Below are positions 36,201-46,032 of a DNA stretch of 64,000 nt, one piece after another. The translations under genes and the position numbers were made by a program. Numbering within the stretch: position 1 is the stretch's first letter; each line of letters opens with the position of its first letter. The notes under the pieces are model-generated. The model saw only the letters and a program-made list of their open reading frames with translations. It made no database searches and was not told the DNA's origin. The stretch spans positions 85,356,824-85,420,823 of the forward strand of contig NC_037092.1 of assembly GCF_002994745.2 (NCBI RefSeq), given 5' to 3'. The DNA is from Rosa chinensis (Eukaryota > Streptophyta > Magnoliopsida > Rosales > Rosaceae).

Positions 36201-37776
36201 ACGGGTCAAGAACAGATACTTTGCGATTCTCTCTTGGTTATCAATCAGTTGTGCAATGAGTTTAGATGCAATAGCTTCACGTTGGTCCCTTATTGGAACA
36301 GGACATTAGAACTGTTGGACCAATTTGATAACGTACATCTTGAGCACATTCCTCGCGAGAGTAATTTTGCTGCGAACTAGTTGGCCCAGCTGGCAACAGG
36401 GGTAACATTGAGATATGGCGTACGGGAGAGAATCCTTAAAGTCGAGCATCGCACGCTTCCTTCATGGATGGCGAGAAGAGATCCTCCAGACGAAACCTCA
36501 GTCTCGACCCTGGAATCCATTGACGTGGATTGGCGCATCCATTTGATCAATTATTTCAAGCATCCTGATCAGACCACAGATAGAAGGATTCGCTATCTTG
36601 CCCTCAACTACTTTCTCAGAGGTGATGAACTTCGCAGAAGAGGAGAAGATAGCGTGGATTTCAGATGCATTTACTACCGCGAAGTGAAACAACTCATGCG
36701 CGAAGTTCATTCTGGCATTTGTGGAGCTTACCAAGCAGGTCTAAAGATGCGATGGTTGCTCAGACGACATGGATATTTTTGGCCCAGTATCTTGAAGGAT
36801 TGTATTGCGTCCGCTAAAGGTTGTTTGGATTGCCAAGCTCATGGGCCGTTCCAGCATGTTCCTAATATTCCAATGCACCCATTATACAGCCTTGGCCCGC
36901 AAGAGGATGGGCACTGGATTTAATTGGGATGATTCACCCACATTCATCACTTCAACACAAGTTCATCATCATCGCGACTGATTTCTTTACAAAGTGGGTT
37001 GAAGCAGAACCTTTGAAGGAAGCATCTAGTGGCACGTTGCGACAATTCCTATTCAGAAACATCATCTGCAGATTTGGAATCCCATAAGTTTTTGTTTCGG
37101 ACCGGGGGGCAGCTTTCATGGGTGGTGATGTTGATAAACTGGCAAGAGAATGGGGACCAATCCATATTATGCTCAGTCTAATGGTCAAGTGGAGGCCAGC
37201 AACAAGATCATTATCAATTTGCTGAAGAAAATGTTGGAAGCTAATCCACGACAGTGGCATGAGACACTTTATGAAACTCTTTGGGCCTACCGCACCTCTA
37301 AGCCGAATCCCACCGCGACAACACCTTATGCTTTGATGCTTGGCCATGATGCAGTCCTGCCGATGGAAGTCAACGTCCAATCATTACGAGTTCAAGAGCA
37401 ACATCATCTCATTAGAGAAGACTACGTTCAGGCTATGTGGCAGGAACATGAAGACCTTAGCGAAAAGCGCTTGGAGGCTTTAGATAATTTGGTCATGGAA
37501 AAGCAATGAGTCGCTCGCGCCTATGACAAGCGGACGCGGGGATGGAGTTACAGAGAAGGAGAGTTGGTTTGGAAAGCAGTTCTCCTGCTTGGTGAAAAAT
37601 TAGATGGTCGCGGCAAATGGACTCCAAGATGGGAAGGCCCGTACATCATCTATAAAATCTTAGAGAAAGGAGCTTTTCATCTCAAGGACCTGGATGGAGA
37701 TGTCCATCATAACCCTATCAATGGGAGATACTTGAAGAAATACTTTCCCAATGTCTGGGACTCGGAGGAGTCGTAG
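36185..37776 (+). pseudogene. Tat-A second RNase H (internally deleted) and integrase
   Basis: The second RNase H begins WVLYFDGSRTD (about 36187) and jumps directly to CDSLLVINQLCNEF (about 36223). About 60-70 residues are missing. TAG at 36378 follows FAAN. Integrase: an H2C2 zinc region at about 36705-36835, with the second His replaced by Tyr (CGAYQAG). The catalytic Asp in WALDLIGMI lies after a frameshift near 36900. SDRGAAF follows a TAA at 37085. NGQVEASNK (about 37180) lies after a small deletion and frameshift at about 37155. TGA at 37507 falls before the chromodomain-free C-terminal region, which ends at TAG 37774-37776. Confidence 0.83.
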
Positions 37777-38450
37777 ACAGTTTATTCGCATAAGACATGG
37801 GGGATAATTCTAGTGTTCCTACACTCGCAAAGCCCATTCATGAAGGCCTGTTTTTGAGGCCCATAATCATTTCTTTGCTATGCCTAGCAACATTAGGAGG
37901 GCAGCACTATACAATACTAAGCCCATTTAGCTTAAAAAACAAAAAACAAAAAACAAAAAAAGTTTTCGTTAACTTTGTTTTAGGTTTTATATTCATATTT
38001 CGGTTTTTGTTTATCTTTGTTCTTTATTTCGTTGGTTGTTTGTTTATTATTAGAGTCAAAATGAATTTTGGGTAAATATCTTCTTCATCGTAGGCACATC
38101 CAATGGGATTTGATGTCTAAGTCTAGTTTGGATACGAGAAGTGCTGATAAAGGGTCTCGTCCCCTGTCAATCAAGTGAGCTGAGCTCCGCCAAAATCGTT
38201 CCTCTCTTCACCTGTTCATGTTCCAAAGGAGTTACCGAAAGGAGAAGAGAAATATCCCTAAGTCCAAAATGTTTTTTCTTGTATGTTGCGTCACTTTATG
38301 TGTTGTTCTTGTTTTTGTTTTATTTTGAGTCTTAGGATGTCCTTTCAACTGTCTATAAAGAGTTGCATATTTATTTCAAAAAAAAAGAGTCATAAATACA
38401 ACTCTTAGGGGGCAATTCTAAGTGTTCCTACACTAGCGAAGCTACTAAGC
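37777..38450 (+). other. Tat-A 3' non-coding region up to the Athila/WUS junction
   Basis: Two related 35-bp segments, GGGGATAATTCTAGTGTTCC (about 37800) and GGGGGCAATTCTAAGTGTTCC (about 38410), lie 610 bp apart. Between them is T-rich sequence and a piece (38110-38205) homologous in inverted orientation to 57790-57880. No LTR start is recognised. Confidence 0.5.
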
Positions 38451-39497
38451 CGAGTCAGCGGCTCCGGAAACTTTTTCTAGCTTTGCCCTCACAGGAAAAG
38501 CTGAGCTCAAGGGAAGTGTGAGAGCCACCATCGTGACCGCCACCTCCATCAGAAGTAGTCTTCATGTTGCCAAAGATGTCCTCACCATGCACGGGAAACA
38601 GTGAAAGGGTTTCAATCTCCTGGTGATCTTCTCCTCTTTGTTCCATGAAAGTTTGTTCTACATTCATGTCAAAGAAAGTAGAACTAGTTCCCCCTCCAGC
38701 TGAGATTGAACAATCCCTAGGACCCTTCTCCATGTTCATGGATCCATAACCGCTATAGTTCCCTATCTGCCCGTTAAAAGCACTCATCACACCAGCGGAA
38801 GAAGTAGAAGCAGGTGCAGAAGATCCAAAGTTAATATACTGATCCTCATGTTTCCAATTGGTAACATTGTCATCACCAACAAGCCCTGATCTTTGCATGG
38901 GCACATGAACATCCGAAGTGGACCTCTTCTTCTGCTTCTCCTGAGCCCTTTGGTTCACGAACCAATAATAGACGTTCTTGAACTCGATCTTACCGTACTA
39001 TTTCAGCTGGAGACAGATCCTCTGAATCTGCTCTATAGTTGGGGACCTAAATCCCTTATTGTAGAAAAGCTCCTTGAGGATCCTTATATGATCTGTAGTG
39101 GGAATCCACAGAGTACTGCTCTACCTGCGAAGCATGTTATCACTACTCCTGGCTACTTTGTTACTTCCTCCATCCTTGGTTGGATGCCGGCTTTGTGGTT
39201 CCATTGGTGATGGATTGAGAGAATGCGAGAATTGAAGAGTGATGATGATGAGTAATTAAGAAAGATTGATGTTAGAAATATTCGAGTTGATGAATGATTT
39301 TGGGATTGGAAATTCGGGTTTATAATGTGGAGGAAGATATAGGCATGCAAATATCCACCCTTGGATGGACGGTCAAAAAGAAGAGTCAAAGTAAGTGTCA
39401 GTACCACGTGATTAAAGTTGCTCTAAATCTAGGAAAAGAATGGATTATTGGCGCGTGGGGAAAACTGAACGGTTTTCGAGGAGGTAACTATTTGACA
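38451..39497 (-). repeat. Athila 3' LTR (partial) carrying a WUS-like insert
   Basis: The minus strand begins TGTCAAATAGTTACCTCCTCG (39497) after the Athila 3' non-coding region and its AAGTGTGGGGGAATTAGGG purine tract. U3-like sequence continues to about 39310 with CACGTG (39405-39410), CCATCCAAGGGTGG and a TATAAACCC (about 39316-39324). The WUS-like coding sequence follows. The LTR end (R/U5) is missing here: the copy stops at the Tat-A junction. Confidence 0.6.
38455..39204 (-). pseudogene. WUS: WUSCHEL-like homeobox gene, intronless copy inside an LTR
   Basis: One continuous frame of 249 codons (ATG 39204, TGA 38455-38457) with only two internal stops: TAG at codon 28 (39121-39123) and TAG at codon 69 (38998-39000). 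Domains: a homeodomain at about residues 30-93, with helix 1 [16 protein letters not shown] and helix 3 KNVYYWFVNQRA; a WUS box TLSLFPVH at residues 199-206; and an EAR-like LELSF at 232-236. This trio is specific to WUSCHEL among WOX transcription factors, which maintain stem cells in the shoot meristem. No intron is present, whereas WUS genes normally have introns around the homeobox, so it looks like a retrocopy. The homeodomain has diverged (FVNQRA where WUS has FQNHKA), while the C-terminal half stays close. The terminal 14 residues after LELSF are unlike WUS and may be fusion sequence. Confidence 0.85.
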
Positions 39498-39942
39498 AAT
39501 TTGTATTTCCCTAATTCCCCCACACTTAAATTAGACATTGTCCTCAATGTATGGCAATATAACTCACAATGCACAAGAAAAGCATAGAGAAGGAAAATCC
39601 AAAAGGCAAATAGAAAGAATAAGAAAGATTATAGAAAAGCTCCCCCTTGAAGACCTCCCAATGCTCACGACCTATGGAGAAGACCAAAGTTAGACACCAA
39701 CTTCAAGGCACAAGGCCTTGACTTCCAAAACGTAAGCTCTGTGTAATATGGACTCCAAAAGAAGTGATGATGGGGGAAAAAGGAGGAGAAGGAAGGAAAT
39801 TTCCTTGCCTTTCTTAATGTTTGCACCTGCATATTCACAAAACACATTAAAGCGAACTAATAAAATAAAAAAATGAAAAAGTTGGGTTGCCTCCCAATGA
39901 GCGCTTGTTTTAACGTCTTTTCAGCCTGACGTGTACCGCCAA
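39498..39942 (-). other. Athila 3' non-coding region with polypurine tract
   Basis: Just after the pol stop, the minus strand has the conserved Athila/Tat-type GACGTTAAAACAAGCGC...GGGAGGCAACCC block (39890-39925). It ends with AATTTAAGTGTGGGGGAATT (39512-39531), the probable polypurine tract before the 3' LTR. Confidence 0.7.
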
Positions 39943-42900
39943 TTAAGCTTCAGAAGGTGGTGCATCTTGGAGGGGTACTTCCTCCACCTTTTTGCCCACC
40001 AATGCTTCACAATAGGGTTTGAGCCGATGTCCATTCACTTTGAACTCATTCTTTGTTACTTCACTCTTTATTTGAACTGCACCATGGGGAAAAACATGAG
40101 TAACAACAAAAGGTCCAACCCATCTAGATCGTAACTTACCTGGGAAGAGTTTGAGGCGAGAGTGGAACAACAAAACTTTCTGACCAACCACAAAGGATTT
40201 CCCACGAATTATCTTATCGTGGAAAGCCTTCGTCTTTTCTTTGTAAATGTGTGCACTCTCATAAGCATCATTCCGTATCTCCTCCAACTCATTAATTTGC
40301 AACTTTCTATGCAAACCAGCTTCATCTAGGTCCATGTTGAAGGCTTTAACCGCCCACCACGCCCTATGCTCTAATTCCACGGGTAGATGGCATGCTTTCC
40401 CATACACCAACCTAAAGGGTGACATCCCTATAGGCGTCTTATATGCTGTCCTACATGCCCATAATGCATCATCAATTCGTTGGCTCCAATCCTTCCTAGA
40501 TGGTCCAACAGTTTTCTCCAAAATCTGCTTGATTTGTCTGTTGGACACTTCAGCTTGCCCACTTGTCTGAGGGTGATAAGGTGTGGAAACCTTGTGAGTA
40601 ACATTATACTTCTTGAGCAAAGCTTCAATTGACTTATTGCAGAAGTGAGATCCTCCATCACTTATGATCGCTCTCGGCATTCCAAACCTAGCAAAGATGT
40701 TAGACCTAAGAAATTCTGCAACAACTCGAGAATCATTAGTCCGGGTGGCTTTTGCTTCCACCCATTTTGAGACATAATCCACAGCAAGCAAGATATAAAG
40801 GAAACCATTAGAACATGGGAAGGGCCCCATAAAATCAATGCCCCAAACATCAAAAATTTCAACAATGAGTATTCCAGTTAAAGGCATTTGATTCCTAGGT
40901 CCTAGATTTCCGGTTCTTTGGCATCTATCACAATTCATACAAAAAGCATAAGCATCCTTAAACAAAGAAGGCCAATAAAAACCAGATTCTAACACTTTAG
41001 CAGCAGTCTTTTTCGAACCAAAATGTCCTCCACAATGTTCAGAATGGCAAAACGCTAATATGTCATTAAACTCAGATTCATTCACACAACGTCTTATTAA
41101 CCCATCAGAACAATGTTTCCACAAGTAAGGATCATCCCACACATATTGCTTAGCACTACTTTTGAGTTTTTCTTGATGAGCACAAGTTAAAGTGTTTGGG
41201 ATTTGCCTAGTTACTAGATAATTCACAATATAAGCATACCAAGGCATACTTACCTCAATTCCGAAGAGTTGTTCATCCGGAAATTTCTCCTCTAAGGGTA
41301 GGACATCCTCCTCATGCACAAGCCTACTCAGGTGGTCAGCAACCACGTTTTCACTCCCTTTCTTGTCCTTGATTTCGATATCAAACTCTTGAAGCAAGAG
41401 AATCCATCTAATCAACCTAGGTTTCGCCTCTTTCTTTGACAACAAATACTTCAAAGCAGCATGGTCAGTGTAAACAATAATTTTAGTTTGAAGTAAGTAT
41501 GAACGAAACTTATCTAGGGCAAAGACCACGGCAAGGAGTTCTTTCTCAGTTGTTGAGTAGTTGAGTTGGGCGTCGTTCAATGTCCTTGAGGCATAGTATA
41601 TGGCATGAGGCTTCTTTTCCTTCCTTTGTCCAAGAACAACTCCAAATGCGTAGTCTGATGCATCACACATGATTTCAAAAGGAAGAATCCAATCTGGGGG
41701 CATCATGATGGGTGCAGATGTCAAGGCTGCTTTCAATGTGTCAAAGGCTTTTTGACACTCCTTTGTCCACTTGAACACCACATCCTTTTACAAAAGTGTG
41801 CACAAGGGCCTTGAGATCTTTGAGAAATCCTTGATAAAACGCTTGTAGAACCCTGCATGTCCTAGAAAAGAACGAACCTCTCTCACAGAAGTAGGAGAGG
41901 GTAAGCAGCGCACAAGATCCACTTTTGCTTTATCAACCTCTATTCCCCTAGCAGACACAATGTGACCTAACACTATACCTTGTGTCACCATGAAGTGACA
42001 CTTTTCCCAATTCAAAACAAGGTTGGTCTCAATGCATCGTTTCAAAATCAAATCCAAGTTATGCAAGCAATCATCAAAGCTCATTCCAAAAACACTAAAA
42101 TCATCCATGAAAACTTCAGTGATTTTTTCAATATAATCAGAGAAAATAGCAAGCATGCAACGTTGGAAAGTACCAGGGGCATTACAAAGACCAAAGGGCA
42201 TTCTACGATATGCAAATGTGCCAAAAGGACAAGTAAAAGTTGTTTTCTCTTGATCTTCATGAGCAATTGCAATTTGATTATAACTAGAATATCCATCAAG
42301 AAAACAATAGAATGAATGACCAGCTAACCTCTCAAGCATTTGGTCGATGAATGGCAAAGGGAAGTGATCTTTCCTTGTGGTGGTGTTGAGCTTCCTATAA
42401 TCAATGCAGACTCTGTGGCCAGTTACGGTTCTTTGGGGCACAAGCTCATTTTGTTCATTTTTCACAACCGTTACTCCACTCTTCTTAGGCACCACTTGGA
42501 CCGGTGACACCCATTTGGAGTCTGAGATAGGATATATGATGCCATAGTCGAGAAGTTTGATGACCTCCTTCTTCACCACTTCCTTCATTGGGGGATTAAT
42601 ACGACGTTGAGCCTCTCTACTTGGCTTAGCTCCCTCCTTAAGAAGTATCCTATGAACACAAGCAGCTGGACTAATTCCCTTGATGTCAGCCAATGTCCAA
42701 CCAATAGCAGTCTTATGCTCTTTCAAAACATCCACAAGTCTCTTCTCTTGCTCCTTTGACAACGTAGAGGACACAATCACAGGCAAGGTCTCGTCATCTC
42801 CCAAATAAACGTATTTCAGGTGATCTGGAAGTGACTTAAGCTCAAGTACATGGGCTTGAATCACAGAAGGCAAGGGTTTATTAGTAGATAACTGAATGGA

Positions 42901-44270
42901 CTCAAAGTTAGAATACCTTAAGTGTGGCATAGCTTCAAGAGAGGCCACAGTTTCCAAGACATTGTCCCCAAATGATGTTTCAAGATCCTTTGGTGCAACT
43001 TTCTTTAGTTCACCACCTTTTCCATCCCAATTCCTGCTCCATCCTACTCCTTGTTCAACAGTGATTTGCAACACATCTTCATTCAATGCATCAAGGAATT
43101 TCTGCGCAAGTGAATCTAACACATCAATAGAAAAACATGAATAAGAAGCATCCAAAGGGTACCTCATGGCTTCAAAGATGTTGAAGCCTATAACATCACC
43201 ATCAAATTCCATTGTTAATGATCCGGCGTAGACATCAATCTTGGTTCTAGCAGTTCTCATAAATGGACGTCCAAGCAATAATGGAGTGCAATTTAAAGAA
43301 GGTTCATCCATGTCAAGCACATAAAAGTCAGCAGGGAATATAAGATGATTTACTTGAACAAGAACATCCTCTACTAAACCTTTAGGGTATGCTTTAGACC
43401 TATCCGCTAATTGAATGATAACATTATCAGTTTTTAGCTTTCCTAGATCTAAAGATGCATAAACAGAATAAGGCATGACATTTATTGATGCACCTAAATT
43501 TAGCATAGCATTCTCAAACCTGTTGTTACCAATTACGCATGGAATGGTAAAGCTTCCGGGGTCCTTGCACTTTGGAGGGAGCTTTCTTTGGATCACAGCT
43601 GAGACATTCTCACTTACCTTCACTACCCCTTTTTCACGCAGCCTCTTTCTTGTAGTACATAGCTCTTTCAAGAACTTAGCATACTTTGGAACTTGCTTGA
43701 TGGCCTCAAGAAGAGGTATATTCACTTGGACCTTCTTGAATGTCTCCAAGATAGCTTTCTCACTTTTATCCTTTTTAGAGTGAGCAAATCTATTTGGGAA
43801 AGGCATAGGAGTAGAGTAGTTAGCAACAATTGAATTTGACAAGTTAGAATCATTACCTTTTTGTTTCAGTTGTTGCTCAGAGTTAGGTGATGCCTTCAAC
43901 TCCTTCTTGGACGTTGCAGGGTCCTTTTCTTCTTCTTCAACATCCATATGGACATCCTTTTGGGCTTTTGGGGCATCCCTGAGGGTCTTGCCACTTCTGG
44001 TGGTGATAGCTTTGGCAGTTTCGAATCCTCCCTTTGGATTTGGAACTGTTTGACTTGGGAGCTTTCCTTGCTCATGGAATTTGTTCATGGCACCTATCAT
44101 TTGACCCATCTGCTTCTTTAACTCCTCAACATCCTTGCTCATGGTGTTCATCTGGATCGAAGTATTTTGTTGAGTCTGCAATAAGGATTGAGTAGAAGTA
44201 GTCAAAGTTTTAATAATCTCATCATAATTAGCAGCATTATTAGAACTTTGAGAATTATTAAAAGGAGTAG
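39943..44270 (-). pseudogene. Athila pol (protease, RT, RNase H, integrase) with one stop
   Basis: The minus-strand frame continues directly from gag once Tat-B is removed. Motifs in order: ITTRSGKTL (about 44005, Athila hallmark); protease LNLGASINVMP (about 43480) with Asn where the catalytic Asp belongs; LLGRPFMRT (about 43265); RT WVSPVQVVPKKSG (about 42500), MPFGLCNAPGTFQ (about 42185) and FMDDFSVFG (about 42100); RNase [20 protein letters not shown] (about 41575); integrase H2C2 (about 41050-40910), GIDFMGPFP (about 40840), SDGGSHF (about 40655) and [12 protein letters not shown] (about 40555). The only premature stop is TAA at 41788-41790, between RPLCTLL and KDVVFKWT, where Gln is usual. 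The reading frame ends at 39943. Very well preserved compared with Tat-A. Confidence 0.92.
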
Positions 44271-44786
44271 TGTACATACATGTACATTTGCAAACATAAT
44301 TAGCTATAATGGGCTACGCTCATTGTACCGCCAAAGGTACTAATTCCAACTAAAGGAATGACATGCAGACACACCGCCAGGCAGGCTACAGCCTCAGCGT
44401 CGGACCACCTCCAGATCACCGCCGACACGCTGCCACGCGCCACGCCAAGATGGCATCAGAAGCTTCTGAAACTGGGAACTGAAGCATATCAGTCCCACAT
44501 CGAAAACAAAGAGAAGATCAACCTCTTCCTCACCTATAAAAGGTTCTCTCCTCTCTCCTCATTAAAGACGCATTCAATACTTATCTACTGTTACTTTGTC
44601 AACACAAATACATTGACTAACTTAGGCATCGGAGAGCAGAAGACCGCCCGGCGCGGTCTCCCTCTGACGCCCATTGTATTTCACTTGACAGGTAACGGGA
44701 GCTTCGAGAACAACACAAGTACCGATCCGCCCACCGGATCAGCTTTATCTAGGGTCCAGCTACCGCTGGACTCTTAAACGTTAACA
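44271..44786 (+). repeat. 5' LTR of Tat-B
   Basis: TGTACATACATGTAC...AAACGTTAACA, with TATA box CCTATAAAAGG at 44533-44543. Confidence 0.95.
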
Positions 44787-44806
44787 TTGGCGCCGTCTGT
44801 GGGAAG
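44787..44806 (+). other. Primer-binding site of Tat-B
   Basis: TTGGCGCCGTCTGTGGGAAG immediately follows the 5' LTR. It is identical to the PBS of the coding-free element at 22462-22481. Confidence 0.88.
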
Positions 44807-44839
44807 GAGACAACAAAAGACCATCCCATCACAATCACC

Positions 44840-46030
44840 ATGACTAGCGGCAGTGGGGGAAACGACGGAGAGCAGGCAGACAACCCCGCCGCCCCCCAAA
44901 CATCCGACCCAGCGGTAGGCGTTAACCGCGCACTATTCACAACCCCTGCCAACCCCGGCGGTGAGGTAAATCCAGGCGGTAGCCGCCCGCCGGGCCAAGA
45001 TCTCGTCACTATGTACGAGCTGGCACTGACGGATCTTCACAAGGCAAACAGAGAACGTGAGGAGGAGCGCAGGGAAAAGGCTGAAGCCCAAAGGCAGGTG
45101 GCTATACTAATGACACATTTTGAGGAACTAAAGAAGACGCTGGCGGCCACCGCCCGCCCAGCACAGAGCGAGCAGTCACGTAGCACCAGGCGTAGTCGAC
45201 CCAACACCGGCACATTGGTACCAGGGCCGGTCGTACAGATGCAGGTACCGCTGAACCCACCTGAGTTGTTGGGAATGGGACCACCGCCCATACCTCAGCT
45301 AATGTTAGAGCAAGTGGCGGAATCACTCCCGCACACCAACCACTCAGAAACCAGGGCGAGGACAGAAGGTAATCCGCCTGTGCCGAGGTGCAGGCCAGCC
45401 CAGCGGATCATTCAGACCGATTCCGCCGACGATGCAACCGCCCAGCTATTGGAAAGGATGCACCAACTGGAGCAGAGATTGATCCGGGCGGAGTCGGGCG
45501 TCCCAGCGCCAACTCGGAATCCGCTCTTCACTTCCAGACCTGGGCCCTTCTCCGCTGGAATTCTGCAGGCTGTCAGACCAGCATATGCAAAAACCCCAAA
45601 GATGTCGCATTACGGCGGAATGTCCGATCCCTTCGTCCATATGGATACCTTCAAGAAGGTCACCAACAACAAGGGGTTCGACGACGCCACCTTATACCAC
45701 TTGTTCAGCGAAACATTGGATGGCGAGGCAATGAACTGGTTCTTTGAGTGTCCGCCGGGTTCTGTCGGCTCATTCCATGCTTTATCACACGCTTTCCTCT
45801 CCCGATTCATCCTATTGTCCGCCGGGCACCACAATACAAGTCAGCTGTTCAGCGTTAAGCAGGGGGAGGACGAATCACTGAAGGCCTTCGTCACAAGGTG
45901 GCGAGCGGCAGCGTCTCAGTGCCGTGACCTAGACAAGACAATGGCATCAGCGGCTTCAGGAAGGGACTTCTCAAGGGACCGTTCCTCTATCACCTCAACT
46001 ACAGTCATCCCAATGCGACGTATGACCACG
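44840..46030 (+). pseudogene. Tat-B gag, frameshifted
   Basis: ATG at 44840 (MTSGSGGNDGEQADN). A Glu/Arg-rich coiled coil lies at about residues 55-95, a Pro-rich linker follows, and the Gag core is at about 45590-45930 (FVHMDTFKKVTNN, AMNWFFECPPGSVGSF). A one-base loss near 45955 moves the frame. The downstream sequence matching Gag (KGPFLYHLNYSHPN) is read in the frame that continues at 46033. Confidence 0.87.
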
Positions 46031-46032
46031 TC

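Larger units (their letters stand above)
28533..38450 (+). mobile_element. Tat-A: Ty3/Gypsy, Tat lineage, decayed, 3' side displaced
   Basis: A 5' LTR (28533-29703), PBS, leader, gag, protease, RT, RNase H, a second RNase H remnant and integrase follow in the order typical of the Tat lineage, which carries an extra (archaeal-type) RNase H before integrase. The coding region has at least a dozen in-frame stops and several frameshifts. No 3' LTR with the TGTTTGGACC start is found between 37776 and the WUS/Athila junction at about 38450. The missing part is probably on the far side of the Athila insertion (60870 onward and beyond the window). Confidence 0.82.

Noticed and set aside
38893..39210. 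Plus-strand 105-codon open frame overlapping the WUS copy (also at 60164-60481)
   Set aside because: It is the antisense shadow of the WUS homeodomain region and shows no domain of its own.
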